64,000 nucleotides of DNA from NCBI RefSeq assembly GCF_036245865.1, contig NZ_BTTW01000001.1:248001-312000 (forward strand), given 5' to 3'. The notes beneath the pieces were generated by a model. That model saw only the letters and a program-made list of their open reading frames with translations. It was not told where the DNA came from and did no database searches. The position numbers were made by a program, and so were the translations under genes. This document shows positions 1 to 8,137 of this stretch, one piece after another; the first letter of the stretch is position 1; the number at the start of each line of letters is the position of its first letter. This stretch comes from Corallococcus caeni (GTDB lineage Bacteria; Myxococcota; Myxococcia; Myxococcales; Myxococcaceae).

Positions 1-89
1 CGCACCGGGCAGGCAGCCGGCGCGGGTGCTTCCGGTTGAAATCGAAATATCGCGCGCGCACAGTGAGGCCACTCTGACGCGGCGCATCC

Positions 90-1472
90 ATGCACACTGA
101 AGTCGAACCGCAGTCCCAGCGGGAGCCCGGCCTGTTCCGGCTCACCTGGCCCATCTTCTTCGAGCTCTTCCTCTTCATGCTGATGGGCACGGCGGACACG
201 CTGATGCTCAGCGGTGTGTCGGACGCCGCCGTCTCCGCGGTGGGCGTCGTCAACCAGTACGTCTTCATCTGCATCCTGGTGATGGAGGTGGTGAGCCACG
301 GCGCGTCCATCGTCGTGTCGCAATATCTCGGCGCGAAGCGGAGCGCGGAGGCGGCGCGCATCGCGGCGCAGGCCATCACGATGAACCTCCTCCTGGGGCT
401 CGCGGTGAGCGGCGGGCTGCTGCTGTCCGCGGACGCCATCCTGGGGCGGATGAACCTGGAGCCCGGGACGCTCGCGTACGCGAGCACCTACTGGCACATC
501 GCGGGCGGCTTCCTGTTCCTGCAGGCGCTCATCAACGTCTTCTCCAGCCTCATCCGCACGTACGGCTTCACGCGGCAGTCCATGTACGTGGCCCTGGGCA
601 TGAACGGAGTGCACGTGCTGGGCAACTGGGTGCTCATCTTCGGGCACTTCGGCATGCCGGCGCACGGCGTGGCGGGCGCGGCCATGTCCACCGTCTTCAG
701 CCGCGCGATGGCGGTGGGCGTCTTCGCGTGGATGCTCTGGCGGGTGATGGACGTGCGCATGCGGCCCCGGAACTTCGTGGCGCTCACGCGCGAGTACGTG
801 CGGAAGATATTGCGCGTGGGCGTGCCGTCCGCCGTGGAGCAGATGACGTACCACGCGTGCCAGACGGTGTTCCTGTACTACGTGACGTACCTGGGCCCGG
901 TGGCGCTCGCGTCGCGGCAGTACGCCAACGCGATGTCCCAGTACGTGTTCCTGTGCAGCCTGGCCATCGGCATGGGCACCTCCATCCTCGTGGGGCGGCT
1001 GGTGGGGGCGCAGCGCTCGCAGGACGCGTACGCGCGCGTGCTCAAGAGCCTCCAGTGGAGCATCGGCATCACGGTGGCGGTGGACGTGACGGCCATCCTC
1101 CTGCGCGAGCCGCTCATCCGCCTCTTCACCCACGACGGCGACATCCTGCGGATGACGTCGCAGGTGCTGGTGCTGAGCCTGCTGCTGGAGACGGGCCGCT
1201 CGTTCAACCTGGTGCTGGTGAACGCGCTGCGCGCCGCGGGGGACGCCACCTTCCCGGTGCTGATGGCGATGCTGTCCATGGTCTGCATGAGCCTGCCCCT
1301 GGGCTACTACCTCGTGTTCCACCTGCAGCTGGGCCTGGCGGGCGTGTGGCTGGCGGTGGCCGCGGATGAGTGGACGCGCGGCCTGGCCATGTGGCTGCGC
1401 TGGCGCAGCCGCGCGTGGGAGCGCCAGTCGCTGGTGTCCCCGGCGGAGGCGCCGGCGGTGCTGGCGCATTAG
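90..1472 (+). CDS. MATE family efflux transporter
   Basis: 460-residue integral inner-membrane protein with about twelve hydrophobic segments arranged as two similar halves, which is the normal length and layout of the MATE family. These proteins export cationic or toxic organic compounds in exchange for Na+ or H+. The substrate cannot be read from the sequence. The N-terminus (PGLFRLTWPIFFELFLFML) fits the family's first helix, so the ATG at 90 is accepted although no strong Shine-Dalgarno is visible. It is followed 51 bp later by a same-strand gene of unrelated type. The family is secure, the substrate unknown. Confidence 0.9.
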   Translation: MHTEVEPQSQREPGLFRLTWPIFFELFLFMLMGTADTLMLSGVSDAAVSAVGVVNQYVFICILVMEVVSHGASIVVSQYLGAKRSAEAARIAAQAITMNLLLGLAVSGGLLLSADAILGRMNLEPGTLAYASTYWHIAGGFLFLQALINVFSSLIRTYGFTRQSMYVALGMNGVHVLGNWVLIFGHFGMPAHGVAGAAMSTVFSRAMAVGVFAWMLWRVMDVRMRPRNFVALTREYVRKILRVGVPSAVEQMTYHACQTVFLYYVTYLGPVALASRQYANAMSQYVFLCSLAIGMGTSILVGRLVGAQRSQDAYARVLKSLQWSIGITVAVDVTAILLREPLIRLFTHDGDILRMTSQVLVLSLLLETGRSFNLVLVNALRAAGDATFPVLMAMLSMVCMSLPLGYYLVFHLQLGLAGVWLAVAADEWTRGLAMWLRWRSRAWERQSLVSPAEAPAVLAH

Positions 1473-1523
1473 CGGCCCGCCGCGTCGACAGGCTTTGGAG
1501 GCGGGGTCTACGATGGCCCCGCC

Positions 1524-2921
1524 ATGCCCACGCGCCTGCGCATCATCCACTTCGACGTGTCCCAGGGGGAGTCCACCCTCATCAGCCTGCTGCCCGCGGG
1601 CGGCACGGAGCGGCACATCCTCATCGATGGCGGCAAGCTCGGCCGCGGCCGGTACGTGCTGCGCATCCTGAAGAAGCTGGGCCTCACGAAGCTGGACGCC
1701 GCCGTGTGCACGCACCCGGACGGAGACCACCACGAGGGGCTCACCCCGGTGGTGGAGGGCCTCAAGGTCACGGCGCTCTACGCCCCCGCGCACGTCTCCG
1801 ACACGCACAAGTACGACAAGCTCAAGGGCGCCTGCACGCTGCACGGCACCACCTGGAGGGACGCGGCCGTCGGCAATGAGCTCATCAACGCCAACGACTG
1901 CCTGCTGAAGATCGTCCACGTGGGGCGCGGCACCGTGAGCGACGACAACCCGGCCAGCATCGGCTGCACGTTGAAGTTCCACGACTTCACCTACTTCACC
2001 GCCGGGGACCTGCCCTACGAGGACGAGGAGGGGCTGGGGCTGGGCCACATGTGCGCGTTCAAGTGCGGCCACCACGGCGCGGAGACGAGCACCTCCGCGA
2101 AGTTCGTGAAGGCCCTGAAGCCCACCGCCGCGTTCATCTCCTCGGGGCACCACAACCACGACCACCCCCGCCAGTCGGTGCTGGACATCCTCTGCGGCTC
2201 GAAGCCGCTGCAGCGCTTCTATGTCACCAACTGCGAGCCCGACCGGACCGGCTTCGTGGGCCGCAGCGGCGCGAAGCCCAAGGGCTTCGCCGCCAGCGTC
2301 CGGCCAGGCGGGGTGCTGGGCCACCTGGTCCTCTACACCGACGACACGCTCGCCCAGCACCACGACGGCACGGGCGTCACCTTCCGCGTGGCTCACCCCT
2401 CGGACCCGGGAACGGGCTTCGGATGGAAGTGGTACGCGCACGTCTGCTTGAAGGAGAACCACGTGCCGGAGAACGCGCCGCCTCCGGGCACCGCGCCCCT
2501 GAGCGCCACGGAGCTCCCGGTGTTCGACCTGGTGACCCTGTCCACCACCATCCAGGCCCTGCGGAACACCACGCCCACCTACAGCTTCTCCGACCTGGTG
2601 AGCGACTCGCAGTCCCCGTACTTCAACATGCCTGGCAGCCCCATCCGGGACTTCATGAAGGACCCGGACAACTTCCTGAAGGACACCAGCACCAAGAAGC
2701 GCAAGAACAGCGGCAGCAGCGCCCCCAAGGCCAAGAAGGTCTACGTCCACCCGAATGACGCCCAGCGCATGGAGCAGTGCGTGTGGTGCGGCAGGGCCGC
2801 GGGGAAGACGGTGAAGTACCTGGCCACCTGCGACTGCGACCTGGACTGGTACGTGTGCCCCCGATGCAAGGACCAGGAGGACGACGAGGTCCCCTGCGAC
2901 GACTACCTCATCTCCGCCTGA
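1524..2921 (+). CDS. Metallo-beta-lactamase-fold hydrolase (ComEC-like) with Cys-rich C-terminal tail
   Basis: 465-residue soluble protein. The N-terminal half has the MBL metal site: THPDGDHHEG at residues 63-72, a CGHHG motif near 181 and GHHNHDHP near 207. It resembles the free-standing MBL domain of ComEC/Rec2 proteins, without their membrane channel. The last 50 residues hold a separate Cys-rich module (CVWC at about 418, then CDCD and CPRC) that looks like a zinc ribbon or treble clef, reached through a basic linker (TKKRKNS...KAKK). No signal peptide is seen, so it is probably cytoplasmic. Nuclease or phosphodiesterase activity is an inference from the family; the substrate is unknown. 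No recognisable partner lies beside it. Confidence 0.75.
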   Translation: MPTRLRIIHFDVSQGESTLISLLPAGGTERHILIDGGKLGRGRYVLRILKKLGLTKLDAAVCTHPDGDHHEGLTPVVEGLKVTALYAPAHVSDTHKYDKLKGACTLHGTTWRDAAVGNELINANDCLLKIVHVGRGTVSDDNPASIGCTLKFHDFTYFTAGDLPYEDEEGLGLGHMCAFKCGHHGAETSTSAKFVKALKPTAAFISSGHHNHDHPRQSVLDILCGSKPLQRFYVTNCEPDRTGFVGRSGAKPKGFAASVRPGGVLGHLVLYTDDTLAQHHDGTGVTFRVAHPSDPGTGFGWKWYAHVCLKENHVPENAPPPGTAPLSATELPVFDLVTLSTTIQALRNTTPTYSFSDLVSDSQSPYFNMPGSPIRDFMKDPDNFLKDTSTKKRKNSGSSAPKAKKVYVHPNDAQRMEQCVWCGRAAGKTVKYLATCDCDLDWYVCPRCKDQEDDEVPCDDYLISA

Positions 2922-3050
2922 GGCTCCCCCGAGCCATTCCGTACCCGCCGCAGCCCTTGGCCGCGCGCCCGCCCTGCACGCCTGCACGGGGCGGCCGGGC
3001 TTGCAATTTCCACAGCCGCTTCCCGTGGCCGCGCCGCGTCCCACTATTGG

Positions 3051-3069
3051 TGGGCCGCGTTACGGCCCA
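3051..3069 (+). promoter_or_regulatory. 5'-leader hairpin or operator before the alcohol dehydrogenase
   Basis: Perfect inverted repeat TGGGCCG - CGTTA - CGGCCCA ending 15 bp before the ATG at 3085 and directly before the GGGAGAGG ribosome-binding site. It could be an operator or a leader stem-loop. No regulator is identified. Confidence 0.4.
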
Positions 3070-3084
3070 ACCCGGGAGAGGCCC

Positions 3085-4308
3085 ATGCTCGCAGTCGTCT
3101 ACAAGCAGAACAGCCAGGTGAAGGTGGAGGAGGTGGAGGATCCGAAGCTGGAGGCGCCCACCGACTGTGTCATCCGCGTCACCTCCGCCGGCATCTGCGG
3201 CAGTGACCTGCACATGTACGAGGGCCGCACCGCGTCCAAGGCGGGACAGGTGTTCGGCCACGAGAACATGGGCGTCGTGGAGCAGGTGGGCCCCGGCGTG
3301 GTGAGCATCAAGAAGGGCGACCGCGTGGTGCTGCCCTTCAACATCGCCTGCGGCACCTGCTTCGACTGCGTGCGCGGCCGCACGGAGGCCTGCCTCGTCG
3401 CCAACCCGGACGCGCCGCACGCGGGCTACGGCTACGCGGGCATGGGCCCGTACCGCGGCGGACAGGCGGAGCTGCTCCGGGTGCCCTGGGCGGACTTCAA
3501 CTGCCTGAAGGTGCCCGGGCAGCCGGGCGACGACCTGGAGGACGACTTCCTCCTCCTGTCCGACGTCTTCCCCACCGCCTACCACGGCACCGAGCTCGCG
3601 AACGTGCGGCCCGGGGCCACGGTGGCCGTCTTCGGCGCGGGGCCGGTGGGCCTGCTCGCCGGCTACTGCGCGCTCCTGCGCGGCGCCTCGGAGGTCTACG
3701 TGGTGGACAGCGTCCCGGAGCGCCTGGCCAAGGTGAAGGAGATGGGCGCCATCCCCATCGACTTCACGAAGGGCGACCCGGTGAAGCAGATCGTGGACCT
3801 GCGCCGCGGCAACCCGCTCATCATGGGCGCGCTGCGGCCCGGTGAGGAGAAGGCCCTGGGCGTGATGTGCGGCATCGACGCCGTGGGCTACCAGTCGCGC
3901 GACATCCAGGGCGCGGACGCGCACGGCGGCCGGGAGAAGCCCACCCAGGTGCTGGAGCAGCTGGTGGAGCTGGTGAACCCCACGGGCTCCATCGGCGTCG
4001 TGGGCGTCTACCTGGCCCCGGACCCCGGCGCCGCGGACGAGAACGCGAAGCAGGGCATCTACCCGCTGCCGTGGGCCAAGGTGTTCGACAAGGGCATCAC
4101 CGTGGGCACCGGCCAGACGCCGGTGAAGCGCTACAACCACTTCCTGCGCGACCTCATCATCGCGGGCCGCGCCAGGCCTGGCATGATCGTCAGCCACCGC
4201 CTGCCCCTGCGGGACGCGCCGGACGCCTACCAGAAGTTCGACGCTCGCAAGGACGGCTACACCAAGGTCATCCTCAAGCCCCAGCTCAGCCCCAAGGCCC
4301 GCGCCTAG
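3085..4308 (+). CDS. Zinc-dependent alcohol dehydrogenase, glutathione-independent formaldehyde dehydrogenase type
   Basis: 407-residue medium-chain dehydrogenase. It has the catalytic zinc ligands (CGSD near residue 33, GHENMG near 60), the four structural-zinc cysteines in CGTCFDC...C (about 90-103) and a Rossmann GAGPVGLLAG motif binding NAD(P). The length and the long insertion after the Rossmann fold match the FdhA-like subfamily, which oxidises formaldehyde or other aldehydes and alcohols. The ATG at 3085 is chosen over an in-frame ATG at 3001 because GGGAGAGG lies 5 bp upstream and family homology begins here. A second dehydrogenase of the same superfamily is at 20006. Confidence 0.88.
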   Translation: MLAVVYKQNSQVKVEEVEDPKLEAPTDCVIRVTSAGICGSDLHMYEGRTASKAGQVFGHENMGVVEQVGPGVVSIKKGDRVVLPFNIACGTCFDCVRGRTEACLVANPDAPHAGYGYAGMGPYRGGQAELLRVPWADFNCLKVPGQPGDDLEDDFLLLSDVFPTAYHGTELANVRPGATVAVFGAGPVGLLAGYCALLRGASEVYVVDSVPERLAKVKEMGAIPIDFTKGDPVKQIVDLRRGNPLIMGALRPGEEKALGVMCGIDAVGYQSRDIQGADAHGGREKPTQVLEQLVELVNPTGSIGVVGVYLAPDPGAADENAKQGIYPLPWAKVFDKGITVGTGQTPVKRYNHFLRDLIIAGRARPGMIVSHRLPLRDAPDAYQKFDARKDGYTKVILKPQLSPKARA

Positions 4309-4324
4309 CCGCGCGCCCTCCAGG

Positions 4325-4348
4325 CCCCGGGGTGTGCACGCCCCGGGG
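4325..4348. terminator. Near-perfect 24-bp palindrome between dehydrogenase and receiver gene
   Basis: CCCCGGGG repeats flank a GTGCAC core, giving a 24-bp dyad with one imperfect pair. It lies 17 bp after the dehydrogenase stop and about 20 bp before the receiver-like ORF. It has no T-tract, so it may be a factor-assisted terminator or an operator. A TATAAGG stretch follows at about 4358. Confidence 0.4.
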
Positions 4349-4368
4349 GTTCGGGGGTATAAGGTTTG

Positions 4369-4752
4369 ATGGTGGATGCCCTGGACAAACCCTCGACCTT
4401 GCTGGTGGTCGAGAGCTACGACGACCTGCGTGAGGCCCTGGCGGCCCTCCTGGTGCTGGAGGGCTACACGGTGCTGTCCGTGGCCACGGCCACGCAGGCG
4501 CTGGACGTGCTGGCCCGGCTCCCCCACATCCCTTCCCTGGTGCTCCTTAGCCTGATGCTGCGCAACCCGGAGGACCAGCGCTTCCTCTCCCGCCTGCGGA
4601 GCCTGGACCTGACGTCGCGGCTGCCGGTGCTGGCGCTCACGGCGGACCCGGACCTCCAGGCGCCCCCGGCCGGGACGGTGGGCCTCTTGGGCAAGCCCGT
4701 CCGCACGGAGGTGCTCCTGGCCGCCGTGGACCGCTACCGCACCCGGCACTGA
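4369..4752 (+). CDS. Stand-alone receiver-like protein lacking the phospho-acceptor Asp
   Basis: 127-residue protein with the alternating beta/alpha pattern of a CheY-type receiver and no output domain. The conserved Lys is present (GKPV, Lys109). The phospho-acceptor position in the beta-3 strand is Ser61 (LVLLSLML instead of LVLLDLML), and the usual acidic pair after beta-1 is ES (residues 15-16). It therefore probably cannot be phosphorylated in the normal way and may act as a constitutive or protein-interaction module. ATG 4369 is preferred; a TTG lies one codon upstream. No histidine kinase is adjacent. Confidence 0.75.
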   Translation: MVDALDKPSTLLVVESYDDLREALAALLVLEGYTVLSVATATQALDVLARLPHIPSLVLLSLMLRNPEDQRFLSRLRSLDLTSRLPVLALTADPDLQAPPAGTVGLLGKPVRTEVLLAAVDRYRTRH

Positions 4753-4831
4753 AGGGCTCCTCCTTCAGGCGCCGATGTAGGCATGGAAACGCCGCAACTC
4801 CGGGTGCCAAGGGTCGATAATCCATCAACGT

Positions 4832-4846
4832 CCACCGTCTCGGTGG
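4832..4846 (+). promoter_or_regulatory. Small leader hairpin
   Basis: CCACCG - TCT - CGGTGG stem-loop about 20 bp before the ATG at 4866, just upstream of the AGGGGGAGA ribosome-binding site. The rest of the 113-bp gap shows no gene. Confidence 0.35.
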
Positions 4847-4865
4847 TTCGAGGGGGAGACCCGAC

Positions 4866-5894
4866 ATGAGCAGAATCGGCGAGTCCATTGGCGGAGCCAT
4901 CGCGGCGCGAGTGAAGCAGGCCCTGACCCCGGAGGTCCGCCCGCCCCCGCCGCCCCCTGCCCCGGCCGTCGTCGCGCGGCAGACGTCCGACTCCTTCGAG
5001 TCCGCCCCGGCCGCCCGCCGTGGCGGCCCCGCGCTGGGGGGCGCGACGCCTGCGGCCACGCCCACCCCGGTGGGGACGGCCGGCACGACGGTGCAGACGA
5101 ACGGCGGCACGGTGGCGGACTACCAGGTGGGTCCCCCGCGCCGTCCGGACATCCACCACGACAACGGCTTCCTGCAGAACCCGAACGACCCCAACGACCC
5201 GAACCCCATCCCCACGGAGAGCCCGGGCCTGGGCGACTACGCGGCGCGGGCCGAGTGGGAGCTGAAGCTTTCCGCCGCTCGCGCGGCCCAGGGCATCCCG
5301 GGCGTGCCGCACAACAACATCCCGGACGGCCTGGACACCTACGACCACTTCCTGCACGGCAACGGCGCGGACCGGCACTTCGACTACGAGCGCTTCGTCA
5401 GCACGGACCCCGCCGGCCAGGCGGTGCTCACCAACTCCACGCGCGACACGCAGCAGGCGGCGGAGGCGGCCTACAACCAGATGATCGCCCGGGACCCGTC
5501 GCTGGCCGGCAAGCCGGTGACGTTCCAGATTACCGGCTCGCAGATTGGCGTGGGCTCCAGTGAGCAGTTCCCCTACCCGGAGACGGAGAACTGGCAGAAG
5601 GCCATTGGCGGCCACTCCGTGTGGAACAGCGCGACGGTGACGGTGTACCCGCCGGAGACGCCGGGCGGGAAGCCCCGCTTCGAGATGGACATGACGCTCC
5701 ACGCGGAGGACCGCTACAACTTCAACCCGGGCCAGCAGGACATCAACACCGGCACGCCGGACGCGGCCAACGGCCGGCTGGAGCGCACGGGCCTGGGGCA
5801 CCAGTACACCAACTACGGCACGCTCCAGCGCCACGTGACGTGGGACCAGGGGAGCCCCGAGAATGCGACGTCGCGTCCCATCGGTGGCCGGTAG
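4866..5894 (+). CDS. Hypothetical protein, Pro-rich N-terminus and conserved-looking C-terminal domain
   Basis: 342 residues with no signal peptide or membrane segment. Residues 1-75 are low complexity (a run of prolines, then Ala/Pro/Thr), followed by an Asn/Asp/Pro-rich stretch (NPNDPNDPNP). A compact domain from about 125 onward has many aromatic and His/Asp residues (DTYDHFLHGNG, HAEDRYNFNPGQ, HQYTNYGT). I do not recognise the family. The disordered leader, the C-terminal domain and a downstream lipoprotein gene that overlaps by 32 bp together suggest a secreted effector with a cognate lipoprotein. That is inference only. Start ATG follows AGGGGGAGA. Confidence 0.65.
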   Translation: MSRIGESIGGAIAARVKQALTPEVRPPPPPPAPAVVARQTSDSFESAPAARRGGPALGGATPAATPTPVGTAGTTVQTNGGTVADYQVGPPRRPDIHHDNGFLQNPNDPNDPNPIPTESPGLGDYAARAEWELKLSAARAAQGIPGVPHNNIPDGLDTYDHFLHGNGADRHFDYERFVSTDPAGQAVLTNSTRDTQQAAEAAYNQMIARDPSLAGKPVTFQITGSQIGVGSSEQFPYPETENWQKAIGGHSVWNSATVTVYPPETPGGKPRFEMDMTLHAEDRYNFNPGQQDINTGTPDAANGRLERTGLGHQYTNYGTLQRHVTWDQGSPENATSRPIGGR

Positions 5895-6363
5895 GCGCAC
5901 GCTCGCTACCACCCTGCTGCTGGGGTGTGTTTCGCTGGCCTGCGACAAGCCCTCAGGGGGGAGTGCATCCATGACGACAGAGACGGCCGCGCCGGCGGCG
6001 AAGACGGGAACGGACCTGGAGACGCTGGAGAAGACCGTGACGTTGCCGCGCCGCCCCCAGGCGGTGCGGTGGCGCCAGTCTCCGCGCGGCGTCCCGGGCG
6101 GACTGGGCCCCACGGACACGCAGTTGCTCGCGGTGCTGGAGTACCCCGCGGCGGAAGGCCAGGCGCTCCAGGCCGCGCTGAAGCCCACGCGGCTGACGGT
6201 GAAGGTGGACGACGGCGGCTGGCTGCCGGCGGCCACCCGTGACGCCCTCAAGGGCGCCACCGCCTACGACGCGGCGCCCTTCTTCAAGGGCTCGCTGCGC
6301 CAGGGCACCGTGTTCCAGTTGCCGGACTCCAGCACCTTCGTGCTGGTGCTCTTCAGCAGCTAG
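5863..6363 (+). CDS. Putative lipoprotein, overlapping partner of the upstream gene
   Basis: 166-residue protein with a type II signal peptide: RRR near the N-terminus, a hydrophobic stretch (TLATTLLLGCVSLAC) and lipobox SLAC at residue 27. The mature part is about 140 residues, polar, ends in a beta-rich FQLPDSSTFVLVLFSS stretch and has no motif I recognise. The start lies inside the upstream gene (32-bp overlap), so translation is probably coupled. A GTG at 5884 is an alternative start but would lose the positively charged n-region. A strong terminator follows, so the two genes form a closed unit. A role as immunity or chaperone lipoprotein is possible but unproven. Confidence 0.65.
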   Translation: MRRRVPSVAGRRTLATTLLLGCVSLACDKPSGGSASMTTETAAPAAKTGTDLETLEKTVTLPRRPQAVRWRQSPRGVPGGLGPTDTQLLAVLEYPAAEGQALQAALKPTRLTVKVDDGGWLPAATRDALKGATAYDAAPFFKGSLRQGTVFQLPDSSTFVLVLFSS

Positions 6364-6392
6364 GCAGGCCGCGCGGAAGCAGGAGACAACCC

Positions 6393-6429
6393 GGGGCCCG
6401 GCCGCGCACGCCGGGCCCCTTTCTTTTTT
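6393..6429 (+). terminator. Strong intrinsic terminator
   Basis: Perfect 10-bp stem GGGGCCCGGC / GCCGGGCCCC with a 7-nt loop, followed by TTTCTTTTTT. It ends the transcription unit of the lipoprotein gene and separates it from the convergent esterase. Confidence 0.92.
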
Positions 6430-6435
6430 CGCGCG

Positions 6436-7998
6436 CTACGGCGTGCCTTCCGGCCGGGACTTCTTCTGCGGCGTGGCGCCGTGATGGCCGCCGCGCTGGG
6501 TGCCGGGCTTGTCACGCGCGCCGCTGTCCGCGCCGTTGATGATGCCGCTCGCCAGCAGGAAGGCGTTGAGGCGCAGCTGCATGAAGTTGTTCTCCACCTT
6601 CGGCGGCTGCTGCATGCGCAGGGTGCGGTCCTCGCCCTGCTGGTGCTTCGGCCACTCCGTCGCGGACGCGGGCGCGCCCGAGCGGGCGAACTGGAGCACC
6701 CAGCCGCTCACCTGGCGCGAGTACGCGCGGTCCTCCTCGGTGACGACCTCCTGCGTGGGCGGGCAGCGGGCCACGGTGTCCAGGAAGTACGGCACGTCCG
6801 AGCCGTGCGGGACGCCGTGCGGGTAGGTCGGGCGCAGCGCGGTGGCGGTGTAGTCGAAGTAGAAGCGCCACGCGTCGGAGACCTTGGCGTGCAGGTCCGC
6901 GATCTGCCGGGGGATGAGCGTGAAGACGATGTCGCGGCACACCTGCCGCGCCAGCTCCTCGTCGGGCGTCACGCCCGGGTAGAGCAGGCCGATGGGCACG
7001 TTGTTGTCGCGCAGCGCCTGGAGGACGTCCATGGGGTCGCGGCCCATGGCCGTCATCACGCTCACGTCGTCGCTGGTGCTGCCCAGGATGAGCGGCACGC
7101 GCGCCTGCTGCTGCGCCTTGAAGGTGGACAGGATGGACTGGGGCATCACGGTGTCGCCGCACACGGCCACCGGCGCCAGCGAGTGCTCCGGCGGCTGCTG
7201 CCAGAAGGCGTCCGCGGGCAGCTTGCGCAGGCGCTCCGGCGTCGCGTCCGCGTCCGGCACGCCCATGCCGCGGATGAGCGCCTCGCCCTTGGGCAGCGCC
7301 ATCTCCAGCGGCATCTCATCCAGGCCGTACACGCTCATGGCCACGCCCCGGTGGAAGAGGGGCCGCGCGGCCTCCATGCAGAAGAGGGACAGCACGCTCT
7401 TGGCGCCCGCGGACTGGCCGATGAGGGTGACGTTGTTCGCGTCCCCGCCGAACTTCGCGATGTTGCGGTTCACCCACTGGAGCGCGGCGAGCTGATCCAA
7501 CAGGCCGAAGTTGGCCGCGCCGCCGCCCGGCTCCCGCTGGAGCGCCGGGTGCGCCAGGAAGCCCAGGTGGCCCAGGCGGTAGTTCAACGTGACGAGGATG
7601 GCGTCCCGGGACGCCATGGGCACGCCGTTGTACGGAGGCAGGCCGCTCGCGCCAATCACATACGCGCCGCCGTGGATCCACACGATGACGGGCAGCTTCG
7701 CCTGGGCGTCCACGCGGGGCGTCCAGACATTGAGATAGAGGCAGTCCTCGCTCATGGGGACCGGGTCGCCGCCACCGCCCGCGATGCAGGCCTCGCGCGA
7801 CTGGAGCGAGGAACCGCCGTACTTCGAAGCCTGACGGATGTTCTTCCACGGCACGACCGGGGCGGGCGGGCGCCAGCGCAGCGCGCCCACCGGAGGCTGG
7901 GCGTAGGGGATGCCCTTGAAGGCATACACCCCTTCCTCGACGACGCCTTGGAGCTGTCCTTCGACGGTGCTGACGACGGGAGCGGACTGCTGGACCAT
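6436..7998 (-). CDS. Type B carboxylesterase / lipase family protein
   Basis: 520-residue alpha/beta hydrolase of the carboxylesterase B family. It has the N-terminal block FKGIPYAQPPVG, the EDCLYLNVWTP motif, the oxyanion segment WIHGGAY, the nucleophile elbow GQSAG (Ser near 195) and the catalytic His in GVPHG near 396. It hydrolyses carboxylic esters; the physiological substrate is unknown. ATG 7998 begins just before the conserved GxxxGxxxxGVYAFKGIPYA region, and the in-frame upstream extension is Cys-rich non-homologous sequence. No signal peptide is visible. It lies 139 bp downstream of the AcvB-like gene on the same strand. Confidence 0.88.
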   Translation of the reverse strand: MVQQSAPVVSTVEGQLQGVVEEGVYAFKGIPYAQPPVGALRWRPPAPVVPWKNIRQASKYGGSSLQSREACIAGGGGDPVPMSEDCLYLNVWTPRVDAQAKLPVIVWIHGGAYVIGASGLPPYNGVPMASRDAILVTLNYRLGHLGFLAHPALQREPGGGAANFGLLDQLAALQWVNRNIAKFGGDANNVTLIGQSAGAKSVLSLFCMEAARPLFHRGVAMSVYGLDEMPLEMALPKGEALIRGMGVPDADATPERLRKLPADAFWQQPPEHSLAPVAVCGDTVMPQSILSTFKAQQQARVPLILGSTSDDVSVMTAMGRDPMDVLQALRDNNVPIGLLYPGVTPDEELARQVCRDIVFTLIPRQIADLHAKVSDAWRFYFDYTATALRPTYPHGVPHGSDVPYFLDTVARCPPTQEVVTEEDRAYSRQVSGWVLQFARSGAPASATEWPKHQQGEDRTLRMQQPPKVENNFMQLRLNAFLLASGIINGADSGARDKPGTQRGGHHGATPQKKSRPEGTP

Positions 7999-8137
7999 GT
8001 TTGGAACCCCCCACGAAGCCCGGCACACCGGCACCGGGCGGCAAGCGGAGTAGAGGGTTGGCCCCTGTGAGTCAATGCGGTGGGACCCAAAGACAACCAC
8101 GCGTCCGCAACGCGACGTCTCCCCAGACTCCGGAGCA

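Noticed and set aside
2908-4749. Long antisense ORF opposite the dehydrogenase and receiver genes
   Set aside because: His/Arg/Val/Gln-rich composition typical of reverse-strand reading of high-GC genes; the plus-strand genes have clear family motifs.
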